Assembly (NCBI RefSeq): GCF_900116285.1
Contig: NZ_FPAJ01000004.1
Span: forward strand, 124,001-188,000
Length of the DNA: 64,000 nt
Source of the DNA: Sulfitobacter marinus
Lineage (GTDB): Bacteria; Pseudomonadota; Alphaproteobacteria; Rhodobacterales; Rhodobacteraceae
Direction of reading: 5' to 3'
Shown here: positions 1 to 8,217 of the stretch, in pieces
How the letters are laid out: each line of letters opens with the position of its first letter
How positions within the stretch are numbered: position 1 is the first letter of the stretch
The notes under the pieces: generated by a model
Told to the model about the DNA's origin: nothing
What the model saw: only the letters and a program-made list of their open reading frames with translations
The model's database searches: none
Position numbers and translations under genes: made by a program

Positions 1-64
1 TCATGGCTGGGCCACGGGGGCTGTGGGGTCAATTTCCGTTTCCAGAAAGATCGATCTGGGATAA
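1..64 (+). other. Window edge; possible 3' end of an upstream gene
   Basis: Two plus-strand frames are open from the left edge. One ends with TAA at 62-64, just before a purine-rich ribosome-binding region. The other runs to TGA at 90-92 and would overlap the start of the next gene in an ATGA arrangement. Too little is present to choose between them or to name a product, and either could be chance. Confidence 0.25.
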
Positions 65-88
65 CATAGGAGTAAGAGGAGGACATGA

Positions 89-610
89 ATGACAATAATT
101 CTCGACCCGACGGATGAACGCATCCCGGTCGCGCGTCAGATTGCCGAACGAACGGGGTCTGTGCAGGGGGTTGTGGGGTTGCTGAACATCAGTAAGCCAC
201 GCGGCAATATCCTGCTGGATGAGTTGGACCGTTTGCTGGCAGAAGGCGCGCCCGGCGTAGAAATCCGGCGCTATACCAAGCCGACATTCGCCAAGCCATG
301 CCCTGACGCATTGCGCCATCAAATTCGCGATGAATGCGATTTCTTGGTAGAGGCATTGGCGGACTGAGGATCATGTACCACGTGCAGTATGCACGATACA
401 GTCTGGTTTGAAATCCAGGGGATCCCATCCGTTTCTGTCGCCTCAAGCGCATTTGGCCAAGCTGCTGAAACACAGCGCAAGGCGCTTGGTATGGAAGGCG
501 CGCGATATGTCTTGGTGCCGCATCCTATTCAGGATGCTACCGATGATGAAATGCGCATCAAAGCGCGCGAAGCCTATGATCAGATCATGGCAGCGTTGCG
601 CGAAAAGTGA
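89..610 (+). CDS. UGSC-type selenoprotein, UGA at codon 93 read as selenocysteine
   Basis: One continuous 173-residue protein if the TGA at 365-367 is read through. The first 92 codons and the 80 codons after the TGA are in the same frame, and both parts look protein-like. The residues around the TGA read A-D-U-G-S-C-T-T-C-S, the signature that names the UGSC (seleno)protein family; Cys96 and Cys99 follow Sec93. AGGAGG at 78-83 lies 5 bp before ATG 89. A hairpin suited to be a bacterial SECIS starts 6 bases after the TGA. The family's reaction is not established as far as I know; a U-x-x-C motif suggests thiol/selenol redox chemistry. Standard callers would split it into a 92-residue ORF and a 73-residue ORF starting at 389. 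A nonsense mutation is the alternative, but the exact UGSC motif and the hairpin argue against it. Confidence 0.88.
374..400 (+). promoter_or_regulatory. Putative bacterial SECIS hairpin
   Basis: Lower stem TGTA (374-377) pairs with TACA (397-400); upper stem CGTGC (381-385) pairs with GCACG (391-395); the apical loop AGTAT (386-390) has G as its second base. The loop G at 387 is 20 nt after the last base of the TGA, inside the 16-37 nt window known for bacterial SECIS elements recognised by SelB. The internal loop (CCA against A) is asymmetric. Folded by eye only. Confidence 0.72.
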
Positions 611-614
611 AATT

Positions 615-647
615 AAGGCGGCGCAGGGGAAACCTTGGGCCGCTTTT
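615..647 (+). terminator. Rho-independent terminator after the selenoprotein gene
   Basis: AAGGCGGC at 615-622 pairs with GCCGCTTT (one G-T pair) at 639-646, and CAGGG (624-628) pairs with CCTTG (633-637) around a GAAA loop; TTTT closes at 644-647. It sits between convergent genes and overlaps the last codon of nagA. Confidence 0.65.
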
Positions 648-1776
648 ACAGTTCTGCGATCCAGCCCGTCTCGGTCATGTCTGGGCTGAGCCACAGCATA
701 TCATTGGCGTGATTACGCGAGGGCGGGCTGCGCAACATCCCAGCAGGGATCGTGGTTGCGCGTGCCAATGCCTTTTCAAGCGGCTCTTTGACGTCCTCAA
801 CCATTACGCGGATCGCCTGCGGCATTGTCAGGTCAGCACCGGCAAGGGTGCCGTCCGCTAGTGTGAGCCTACCATCCTTGCGTAGGATTTCACGGCCGTT
901 CAACTGAAAGCTGGTGATGTCTGACCCCGCCGTCGCCATGGCGTCGGTCACAAGGAAGATATCGTTTTGCCCGGTTTTTGAGGCTAATGCAGTACGGATC
1001 ATCGCGGGATGCACATGCACACCATCGGCAATCAGTCCGCAGGCCGCCATTGGGTGGCTAAGCGCAGCACCCACCAGACCGGGCGCGCGGGCTTGCGCTT
1101 GGCTCATTGCGTTGAACAGGTGGGTGGCGCAGCGTGCGCCTGTGTCAAAGGCCGCCATGGCCGTATCGTAATCACAATCGCTGTGGCCCAGCGATACGAT
1201 GATCCCGGCACCCGCCAGCGCCCTGATCTGCATTTTGGTTACGTTTTCGGGGGCGACGGTGACCATCAGATTGGGAATATGGTCGGCTGCATCCAAAAGC
1301 ATGCGTAGATCGCTGTCCTGCATGGGGCGGATCAGGGTGCCGTCATGCGCGCCTTTGCGTGCCACGCTCAGATGTGGCCCCTCGAGGTGCAGGCCCGCGA
1401 TGCCGGGGATGCGTTGGTCAACCGCGTCCGTAACGGCCTTGATCGCTGCGGCAGTTTGGGTGGGCGTGTCGGTAATTAACGTGGGCAGGAACGATGCCGT
1501 GCCCAGCCCACGATGCGCCGCTGCAATGGTGGCAAGGGTTTGTACGCTCGGCGCGTCATTGAACATCACACCGCCACCGCCATTGACCTGTAGGTCCACA
1601 AACCCTGACAGCAGTATTCCGCTATCTAAGCTGTGTGTCGGGCAATCTCTTGGCAGGTCTTGAGGTGCGATGATGCGCGTTTCGCCATTCGGCAACACCA
1701 ACAACGCATGGTCGTTCCATAGGGCCGCACCGTCGAAAATACGCGCGCCGATATAGGCCGACCGCGCTTGGGTCAT
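646..1776 (-). CDS. nagA: N-acetylglucosamine-6-phosphate deacetylase
   Basis: Cytosolic amidohydrolase that removes acetate from GlcNAc-6-phosphate, giving glucosamine-6-phosphate. It has 376 residues, normal for the family. Visible metal and substrate motifs: DLQVNGGGG near 61-69 (the single-metal arrangement of E. coli NagA rather than HxH), HLEGPHL at 130-136 with the metal-binding Glu132, SLGHSD around His198, ATHLFNAM around His219, DGVHVHP near 251 and the catalytic Asp in VTDAM near 278. Its ATG overlaps the stop of the upstream kinase gene (ATGA), so the two are probably translationally coupled. No deaminase gene (nagB) is visible next to it. Confidence 0.93.
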   Translation of the reverse strand: MTQARSAYIGARIFDGAALWNDHALLVLPNGETRIIAPQDLPRDCPTHSLDSGILLSGFVDLQVNGGGGVMFNDAPSVQTLATIAAAHRGLGTASFLPTLITDTPTQTAAAIKAVTDAVDQRIPGIAGLHLEGPHLSVARKGAHDGTLIRPMQDSDLRMLLDAADHIPNLMVTVAPENVTKMQIRALAGAGIIVSLGHSDCDYDTAMAAFDTGARCATHLFNAMSQAQARAPGLVGAALSHPMAACGLIADGVHVHPAMIRTALASKTGQNDIFLVTDAMATAGSDITSFQLNGREILRKDGRLTLADGTLAGADLTMPQAIRVMVEDVKEPLEKALARATTIPAGMLRSPPSRNHANDMLWLSPDMTETGWIAEL

Positions 1777-2648
1777 TGCGCCGCTGCGCTTTTGGCGAGG
1801 GCAAAGGCACCATCGACAGCACGCCCTTTTGCAGGAGCCAGATTGACGGTCGTCTGGGCGGGTAAATAGGGCGCATAATGCGGCCCGACCCCGCCTGCCA
1901 GACAGAGCAGATCGTTCGTCTGGTATTCCAGAGCCGCAAGCGCGTTTTGCAGGTAATCCGCGCCGCGCTGCATCAGCATTGTGCCAATCGGATCACCCGC
2001 CGCTGCGGTTTCTACCACGTCGGGGGCAAGGGTGCCGAAATCGCCGGGCCGCGCCTTGAGGCTGAATTGCACGATGCCAGCCGCGCCGCCAAATTTGGCC
2101 AACATACGATCCGACAGGGCACTCGTCGGGACGATACCATCGACGGCCAGCAACGTCTGTTCCAATGCGCCATGTCCCAGCCAAGCGCCAGACGCTTGAT
2201 CAGACACCTGATAACACCAGCCGCCAATGCAGGTCTGCGCCTGATCACGTTGCCGCGCAATGATCGTGCCGGTCCCGAGCGCCAGAACATATCCGTCTTC
2301 CGCACCGATAGCCCCGACGATTGTGGTGGTCGTGTCTTCGGTTACCACGCTTTTGCCAAAGGGCAGCGCGTCTGCAACACGTTTGCCAATGTCCGGCCCC
2401 GTAAAGCCTGCCAGCCCCAGATGGGCAACGGCATGATTGATTTGCGCGGCGTCTTGGCCCGCGTCCTTTACCGCCTCATGGGTCGCTTCGATAATATGCG
2501 CGATCGCCTCGTCAAAATTAGTGCTGACATTGGCGCGGCCGCCTTTGGCCTCGGCCAATATGCCGTCTTGGGCTGTGCCGACCGCAACGCGGCAGCCGGT
2601 ACCACCGCCATCGACGCCAATGATAAAAGGGGGGTGTTGATCCATCAT
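1773..2648 (-). CDS. BadF/BadG-type N-acetylglucosamine (glucosamine) kinase
   Basis: 291-residue ATPase of the BadF/BadG/BcrA/BcrD fold (actin/hexokinase-like). The N-terminal IIGVDGGGTGCRVAV is the phosphate-1 loop and LALGTGTII near 123 resembles phosphate-2; CLAGGVGPHY near 250 fits the adenosine motif. Family members phosphorylate amino sugars, and pairing with nagA makes GlcNAc 6-kinase the likely role, implying uptake of unphosphorylated GlcNAc by a transporter rather than a PTS. Start chosen at the MMDQH methionine. It diverges from edd across a 170-bp regulatory region. Confidence 0.85.
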   Translation of the reverse strand: MMDQHPPFIIGVDGGGTGCRVAVGTAQDGILAEAKGGRANVSTNFDEAIAHIIEATHEAVKDAGQDAAQINHAVAHLGLAGFTGPDIGKRVADALPFGKSVVTEDTTTTIVGAIGAEDGYVLALGTGTIIARQRDQAQTCIGGWCYQVSDQASGAWLGHGALEQTLLAVDGIVPTSALSDRMLAKFGGAAGIVQFSLKARPGDFGTLAPDVVETAAAGDPIGTMLMQRGADYLQNALAALEYQTNDLLCLAGGVGPHYAPYLPAQTTVNLAPAKGRAVDGAFALAKSAAAQ

Positions 2649-2727
2649 AGAGCTTGTCTAAGATACCTGTTTTGTGGGGGAAAGGATATTTTCTCGGTTC
2701 GCGCAAAAGCGTTCGAGCAAGTCCATT

Positions 2728-2738
2728 TGCAAATTGCA
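2728..2738. promoter_or_regulatory. Short inverted repeat in the nagK-edd divergent promoter
   Basis: TGCAA-A-TTGCA is a 5-1-5 inverted repeat lying 14 bp before the larger palindrome. It may be a second operator or chance; the region is AT-rich, as expected for a promoter. Confidence 0.25.
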
Positions 2739-2752
2739 TATTTAGATGTTAA

Positions 2753-2764
2753 GTTAGCGCTAAC
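2753..2764. promoter_or_regulatory. LacI-family-type operator GTTAGCGCTAAC upstream of edd
   Basis: A perfect 12-bp palindrome with the central CG typical of LacI/GalR operators, centred about 60 bp before the edd start codon. In alphaproteobacteria a LacI-family regulator (CceR in Rhodobacter, PckR in Sinorhizobium) controls Entner-Doudoroff genes, so a homologue is the natural candidate. The regulator gene is not in this window. It could also affect the divergent nagK-nagA promoter. Confidence 0.6.
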
Positions 2765-2818
2765 ATTAATCGAGCAATCCTATCTTTGACAGCCCAGATT
2801 GATAGTGAGGAAATAATT

Positions 2819-4618
2819 ATGCTGAATGAAACCGTCGCGCGCGTCACCGATCGCATCATCGAAAGAAGCGGCGCGGGCCGTCAGGCCTATCTTGCCCGTA
2901 TGCATGGCGCGGCCGAGGCGGGTCCGGCACGGGCACATCTGTCTTGCAGCGGGCAGGCCCATGCCTATGCGGGCGCAGGCGCAGACCAAGCCGCACTGGC
3001 CACGCAATCAGCGGGCAACATCGGCATCATAACCACTTATAATGACATGCTGTCGGCACATCAGCCGTTTGAACGCTTTCCCGAACTGATCCGCGATGCG
3101 GCCCGCGCGGCGGGGGGGACGGCACAGGTTGCGGGCGGTGTTCCCGCGATGTGCGACGGCGTGACCCAAGGGACGGCGGGGATGGAACTGAGCCTGTTTT
3201 CGCGGGACATCATCGCCATGGCAGCGGGCGTCGGGCTAAGCCACAACACATTCGATTCCGCGATTTACCTGGGGGTCTGCGACAAGATTGTGCCGGGGCT
3301 GGTCATTGCAGCGCAGGCGTTTGGGCATCTGCCAGCGGTGTTTTTGCCAGCAGGTCCGATGACCTCGGGCATCTCGAACGATGCGAAGGCTGAAGTGCGT
3401 CAACGCTTTGCCTCGGGCGATGCAACCCGAGAAGAGCTGATGGCGTCGGAAATGGCGGCCTATCACGGGCCGGGCACCTGCACATTCTATGGCACCGCCA
3501 ACACCAACCAGATGCTGATGGAGTTCATGGGTCTGCACCTGCCGGGTGCGTCCTTTGTGAACCCGAACACGCCGCTCCGCGATGCCCTGACGATTGCGGG
3601 TACGCAGCGGGCCTTGGCAATCAGCCACTTGGGCAACAGCTATACGCCAGTATGCGATGTCTTGGATGAAAAGGCATATGTTAACGGCATCGTGGGGCTG
3701 CATGCGACGGGCGGGTCGACGAACCTGTTGATCCACTTGGTTGCGATGGCGCGCGCGGGTGGGATCATTCTGGATTGGCAGGATTTTTCCGATCTGGCCG
3801 ATGTGACCCCGCTGCTGGCGCGGGTCTATCCAAACGGTTTGGCCGACGTGAACCATTTCCATGCGGCCGGTGGTTTGGGCTATATGATTGGTCAGTTGCT
3901 CAGCGGCGGGTTGCTGCATGACGATGTGAAAACCATCGCCGGTGACGGGCTTGATCGCTATACCCAAGACCCCAAGCTGAAAGACGGCGGGGTTGAATGG
4001 GTCTCTGGCCCGACCGAGACATTGAATGATAAAATCTTGCGTCCCATGGGCGACCCTTTCCAGCCGACCGGCGGGCTAAAACGCTTGTCGGGGTCCTTGG
4101 GCAATGCCGTGACCAAAGTGTCGGCGGTTAAGCCTGAACACCGGATCGTCGAAGCACCTGCGCGGGTGTTCCACGATCAAGAAGCGGTGAAAGAGGCCTA
4201 TAAGAATGGCGAGTTCACCAGCGATGTCGTCGTGGTTGTCCGCTTTCAGGGGCCAAAAGCCAACGGCATGCCCGAACTGCACAGCCTGACGCCGGTGCTG
4301 GCCAACCTGCAAGCCAAGGGGTTGAAGGTGGCGCTGGTCACGGATGGGCGGATGTCTGGCGCGTCGGGCAAAGTGCTTAGCGCGATCCATGTCTGCCCCG
4401 AAGCGTTGGATGGTGGCCCGATTGCCCGCATCCAAGACGGCGATATGATCCGTGTGGATGCCCGTGATGGCCTGCTGGAGGTCACAACGCCCGGCGCGCT
4501 GGACCGCGCGCTTGCCACTGCTGACCTATCGGGTAATGAATACGGCCAAGGCCGCGAACTGTTCGCGAATTTCCGCAAAACTGTAGGGGCCGCAGATGCC
4601 GGTGCCAGCAGCATTTGA
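2819..4618 (+). CDS. edd: Phosphogluconate dehydratase (Entner-Doudoroff)
   Basis: Converts 6-phosphogluconate to 2-keto-3-deoxy-6-phosphogluconate; a cytosolic [4Fe-4S] dehydratase of the IlvD/Edd family. 599 residues from ATG 2819, preceded by GTGAGG. This start gives the usual N-terminus (RVTDRIIERS, YLARMHGAA); an 11-residue longer in-frame start at 2786 is less likely. The three expected cluster-ligand regions are present: GVPAMCDGVTQG, YLGVCDKIVPGL and GPGTCTFYGTANTNQM, as is TDGRMSGASGK near the C-terminus. Followed 21 bp later by eda. Confidence 0.95.
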   Translation: MLNETVARVTDRIIERSGAGRQAYLARMHGAAEAGPARAHLSCSGQAHAYAGAGADQAALATQSAGNIGIITTYNDMLSAHQPFERFPELIRDAARAAGGTAQVAGGVPAMCDGVTQGTAGMELSLFSRDIIAMAAGVGLSHNTFDSAIYLGVCDKIVPGLVIAAQAFGHLPAVFLPAGPMTSGISNDAKAEVRQRFASGDATREELMASEMAAYHGPGTCTFYGTANTNQMLMEFMGLHLPGASFVNPNTPLRDALTIAGTQRALAISHLGNSYTPVCDVLDEKAYVNGIVGLHATGGSTNLLIHLVAMARAGGIILDWQDFSDLADVTPLLARVYPNGLADVNHFHAAGGLGYMIGQLLSGGLLHDDVKTIAGDGLDRYTQDPKLKDGGVEWVSGPTETLNDKILRPMGDPFQPTGGLKRLSGSLGNAVTKVSAVKPEHRIVEAPARVFHDQEAVKEAYKNGEFTSDVVVVVRFQGPKANGMPELHSLTPVLANLQAKGLKVALVTDGRMSGASGKVLSAIHVCPEALDGGPIARIQDGDMIRVDARDGLLEVTTPGALDRALATADLSGNEYGQGRELFANFRKTVGAADAGASSI

Positions 4619-4639
4619 ATTGATCAAAGGACCATCCCT

Positions 4640-5281
4640 ATGACCCCTCAAGCCGCAAGTGCCGCTGCTTATGACATCTGCAAACTCGCCCCGATCGTGC
4701 CGGTTTTGGTTGTGCATGAGGTGGCCCATGCCCGCCCCTTGGCCGAGGCGTTGATCGCCGGAGGGCTACCCGCGCTTGAGGTGACATTGCGCACCGATGC
4801 GGCATTGGACGTGATCGCAGAAATGGCCAGGGTCGAAGGCGGCGCAGTAGGGGCGGGCACATTGCTGACCCCTGACGACGTAAAGCGCGCTGTTGATGCG
4901 GGTGCGACTTTCGGCGTTTCGCCGGGGGCGACCGATACCTTGCTGCAAGCTGCCGAAGATCTGGATTTGGCGATGCTGCCCGGTGCTGCCACCGCGTCCG
5001 AGGCGATGCGCCTGCTCGAGCGTGGCTATGACATGCTCAAGTTCTTTCCGGCAGAAGCATCAGGAGGCGCACCTGCTTTGAAATCGCTCGCGTCGCCGCT
5101 GCCGCAAATCCGGTTTTGCCCTACGGGCGGGGTTAGCACGGCCAATGCGGAAAGTTATCTGTCACTACCGAATGTTGTTTGTGCAGGCGGCAGTTGGGTC
5201 GCGCCTGACGCGCTGGTGCGTGCTGGCGACTGGGATGCGATCACAAAACTGGCCCGCGCTGCCAGCCAGTTGGGCCGCTAA
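4640..5281 (+). CDS. eda: 2-keto-3-deoxy-6-phosphogluconate aldolase
   Basis: Class I aldolase splitting KDPG to pyruvate and glyceraldehyde 3-phosphate (often also acting on 4-hydroxy-2-oxoglutarate). 213 residues, a single TIM barrel. Catalytic Glu47 in ALEVTLRT, phosphate-binding Arg51 and the Schiff-base Lys134 in LKFFPAEASGG are all present. Second gene of the edd-eda operon. Its TAA overlaps the stop codon of the convergent regulator gene (shared CTAA at 5278-5281), so there is no room for a conventional terminator between them. Confidence 0.95.
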   Translation: MTPQAASAAAYDICKLAPIVPVLVVHEVAHARPLAEALIAGGLPALEVTLRTDAALDVIAEMARVEGGAVGAGTLLTPDDVKRAVDAGATFGVSPGATDTLLQAAEDLDLAMLPGAATASEAMRLLERGYDMLKFFPAEASGGAPALKSLASPLPQIRFCPTGGVSTANAESYLSLPNVVCAGGSWVAPDALVRAGDWDAITKLARAASQLGR

Positions 5282-5802
5282 AGCGACGCCGCCGCGCGGC
5301 TGGCCTGATCATATTGGCCGGAGATGGCGCGCAGATGGGCGGCGATATCCCGCAGATCATCGCCTTTCATATCGGTGCGGTTTAGATTGTCGATCAGGCA
5401 GGTATTGCGCACGGCGCGATAGGCCTCGATCAGTTCGACACCGGTGGCTGAGGTGCGATAAAACACCTCTTTTCCGCGCTTGTCGGCCTCAAGCAATTCG
5501 GATTTGAGCAATTTTCGCAGGGCATAGTTTACCGTATGCGTGTCCTCGATGTTCAGCATAAAGCAGATATCGGTCAGCCGCTTTTCCCGGCCCCGGTGAT
5601 TGGTGTTGTGCAGAACCAAAATTTCCAAAGGCGTCAGATCACAATTGCCCGCTGCCGCCATGCAGCGCGACATCCAGCGGCTGAAAGCATTATAGGCAAT
5701 GATCATCCCGTATTCGAGTTCGGATGCTTCCCATCCTTCACCCTCGGCCAAGTGGCGCGAGGATACGATCCGGCGGGAAGGTTGTGATTGTCCGTCTGAC
5801 AT
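5278..5802 (-). CDS. MarR-like winged-helix transcriptional regulator
   Basis: 174 residues from the ATG at 5802 (MSDGQSQ), preceded by GGAAA at a good distance; a longer in-frame start at 5880 adds a poorly conserved-looking extension. The middle part carries a winged-helix DNA-binding domain: LTPLEILVLHNTNHRGREKR, then a recognition-helix region around DTHTVNYALRKLLKSELL and a wing around KRGKEVFYRTSATGV. It resembles the COG5631-type MarR-like predicted regulators. Targets cannot be read from sequence; its tail-to-tail position against edd-eda may be coincidental. MarR-family AkgR regulates TCA genes in Rhodobacter, but I cannot show that this is its orthologue. Confidence 0.8.
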   Translation of the reverse strand: MSDGQSQPSRRIVSSRHLAEGEGWEASELEYGMIIAYNAFSRWMSRCMAAAGNCDLTPLEILVLHNTNHRGREKRLTDICFMLNIEDTHTVNYALRKLLKSELLEADKRGKEVFYRTSATGVELIEAYRAVRNTCLIDNLNRTDMKGDDLRDIAAHLRAISGQYDQASRAAASL

Positions 5803-6025
5803 GAGGTTTCCAAAGCTGATTGTTGTTGTCGTTATGTTAGCGAGTTGCTTGCGTTTTGCAATGATGTGGCCGCCGCTCAACGGTATTTGATTTTAATACA
5901 AGTGGTCCAAATATAGACGCATTTCAACGATAGGTGATATCGGGTTGCCAGCGTACAGCTTCGAATCTGGTGATGATTTTTTTGGGTTGTTCTGTCCCAT
6001 CGGGGCCAACACAGGAGAGTAAGAG

Positions 6026-6943
6026 ATGCTTAAGGCTATAGCCGCCGTCGCGATTTTACTGTTGTCGCTGCCGCAGTCCGGCAGCGCGGAAGGGCGCGTG
6101 TATCTGGGCTATGGGCGACTGATCACCAATGACTATCTGGGTGACCTGCAAGACCGGGAACGGACCGGCGCGGTACAGTCATCGCGGGTATGGGGCCCGG
6201 AATGGACTGGCGCGTTGCCCAAAAAACTGGGCGAGCTGGTCGAACTGCGTCTGGGCGGCGAGGTGCTGGCACCTGCAAACCTGGCCAACCCCGCGTCCGG
6301 ATCGCGGCCTTGGGCCGGGGCTATATCAGCGGGGATTCATACGCATTTCAAACCCAAGGATATCGAATACGCAGTTGGCGCATCGCTATACGTGACTGGC
6401 CCGCAAACCGGTCTGGACAGCTTTCAGCGTGAATTACACGAATTGATTGGTGACCCGCCCGCCTCTGAGAGCACCTTGGACAATCAGATCGAAAACGGCC
6501 TGCATCCCACAGTTCTGATTGAGGCCGCGCGTACAATCCCGATTGGCGAAAACAAAACGCTCCGTCCCTTTATTCAAGGCCAAGCGGGTGTTGAAACGAT
6601 GATGCGTGCCGGCTTTGACGTGACATTCGGATCAGCTGCAAAAAACGCCTTTATGGTGCGCGACAGCACGTCTGGTCATCGCTATGAGGTGATCCAGAAC
6701 GCCGAGGCCAAAGGCTATACCGTGGTCGCGGGGGCCGATTTCGCATATGTCAGTGAAAGCACATTCTTGCCGGAAAACCGTGGTTATATGCTGACGGATC
6801 ACCGCGACCGGGTTCGGCTGGGCGTACATTGGCAGGGCAAGAAAGCATCGATATTTTACGGCGCGACATGGTTGGGAAAGGAATATGAAGCCCAGCCTGA
6901 TGATCAGGTCATTGGATCGCTGAGAATTAATTTCTCGTTTTGA
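6026..6943 (+). CDS. LpxR-family lipid A deacylase-like outer-membrane protein
   Basis: 305-residue secreted beta-barrel protein. A signal peptide (residues 1-21, ending SGSA) is followed by GRLITNDYLGDLQDRERTG, the conserved N-terminal active-site region of the LpxR/DUF2219 family (Asn/Asp pair near 35-36, then an Asp-Arg). HTHFKP and TGPQTGL are further family motifs, and the chain ends in Phe, as outer-membrane barrels usually do. LpxR removes the 3'-acyloxyacyl group of lipid A; the substrate here is inferred from family only. Good ribosome-binding site GGAGAGTAAG. It stands alone, between the regulator and the Hint protein. Confidence 0.85.
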   Translation: MLKAIAAVAILLLSLPQSGSAEGRVYLGYGRLITNDYLGDLQDRERTGAVQSSRVWGPEWTGALPKKLGELVELRLGGEVLAPANLANPASGSRPWAGAISAGIHTHFKPKDIEYAVGASLYVTGPQTGLDSFQRELHELIGDPPASESTLDNQIENGLHPTVLIEAARTIPIGENKTLRPFIQGQAGVETMMRAGFDVTFGSAAKNAFMVRDSTSGHRYEVIQNAEAKGYTVVAGADFAYVSESTFLPENRGYMLTDHRDRVRLGVHWQGKKASIFYGATWLGKEYEAQPDDQVIGSLRINFSF

Positions 6944-7106
6944 AATCAGCGCACAACCTATGGTGAATTCACCTTTACCTGCCGTAATGTGGTTGCCCTT
7001 GTATTTTTACACAACCTGCAAAAATTAGACCGCTACGCTCTTTGCATGTCGCGTTGTGTTTGCTACTCTAGCGGTAATAAAAAAACGATGAGGCAGCAGA
7101 ACAGTG

Positions 7107-8180
7107 ATGAAAACAGGCTTTCGAGGCATGTTTGTCATTAGCTGGTCACAAACAGAGATAGACGGGCTGGAAGCCGCGCCGGTGCAATCCCTTGAGGTAG
7201 GGGCCGCATGGGCATGGAGAGGCGATGCGACACGCGTTGACGGCCCATCTGATGTTTTGCGACTGGATCAGGCAGACGGCGCAGAAAAACTTCGCAAACG
7301 CGCGGCACGGATGGTGCACCGGTTGGTCGGTGCAGCGTTGGACAAAGACGCCCCGAAAGCGCGTGCAGATTACAGCGATGATTCCCTTCACAACTTGATG
7401 GATAATAGTTTCGTCGTCACCGATGGCGGCAAAAGCTATACCGTCACGCTGATCGACGTCGGCGAAGGCCGTCAGCCGCTTTTGATGTTCATCGATGATA
7501 TGCCCCCGCGCAATTGCGATCTGTGGATCGTGCACCATAGCCTAAGCGCCACGTCACTGGGCAAGGCCACGCGGCAAAATGGCGGTGTGATCTGTTTCAC
7601 GCCCGGCACGGTGATCCGGACGGGCAATGGCATGGCGCAGATCGAAGATCTGAAAGAAGGCGATTTGGTGCAGACCAAGGACAACGGTGTGCAGCCGGTG
7701 CGCTGGATCGGCAGCCGCCGGATGAGCGGCGCACGCTTGTTTTCGATGCCACAGCTACGCCCTGTCCGTTTTCACGCCAATGCGTTGGGGCTTGCCCGTC
7801 CAGATCAGGATCTGGTGGTCTCGCCCAGTCATCGCATGTTGATCACAGGGGATGCGGCCCAAAGCTTGTTTAACACCAGCGAAGTGTTGGTGACGGCGCG
7901 GGATTTGGTGAATGGCTCAAGCGTTACGATTGATGCGCATATGCGCGAAGTGACCTATATTCATCTGCTGCTGGATCAGCATCAGATCATGTGGGCGAAC
8001 GGTGTGGAGACTGAAAGCTTTCACCCCGTATCAGCGGCGCTGGACAGTTTGGATGCCAAGGACCGTGAACGTTTGGCCGCGCATTACCCTGACCTCAACT
8101 CTGACCCGCAAAGCTATGGTCGCTATGCCCGCAGAAACCTGTCGATGTCGGAAGCCGCGATTTTGCAGCACGCGGCATAG
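7107..8180 (+). CDS. Hint (hedgehog/intein) domain protein
   Basis: 357 residues from ATG 7107 (a GTG three bases earlier is possible). The C-terminal half is a Hint domain: Cys163 in VICFTPGTVIRT is the splicing-type nucleophile, followed by QIEDLKEGDLVQT and RPVRW, and SPSHRMLI near 239-246 supplies the conserved block with His. The N-terminal 160 residues show no recognised domain but include PPRNCDLWIVHH. Such proteins are common and multicopy in Rhodobacteraceae and usually carry no C-extein beyond the domain. The function is unknown; autoproteolysis at the Cys is inferred from the family. Confidence 0.85.
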   Translation: MKTGFRGMFVISWSQTEIDGLEAAPVQSLEVGAAWAWRGDATRVDGPSDVLRLDQADGAEKLRKRAARMVHRLVGAALDKDAPKARADYSDDSLHNLMDNSFVVTDGGKSYTVTLIDVGEGRQPLLMFIDDMPPRNCDLWIVHHSLSATSLGKATRQNGGVICFTPGTVIRTGNGMAQIEDLKEGDLVQTKDNGVQPVRWIGSRRMSGARLFSMPQLRPVRFHANALGLARPDQDLVVSPSHRMLITGDAAQSLFNTSEVLVTARDLVNGSSVTIDAHMREVTYIHLLLDQHQIMWANGVETESFHPVSAALDSLDAKDRERLAAHYPDLNSDPQSYGRYARRNLSMSEAAILQHAA

Positions 8181-8217
8181 GGTGGCTTGGGTTGCGATGC
8201 CGCTGCCCGGAAGCCCT

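Noticed and set aside
389..610. Independent 73-residue ORF starting at ATG 389
   Set aside because: It is the second half of the selenoprotein in the same frame; there is no ribosome-binding site before 389 and the start lies in the SECIS loop.
1773..2789. Long plus-strand ORF of 303 codons opposite nagK
   Set aside because: Antisense shadow of the kinase gene; no protein-like features.
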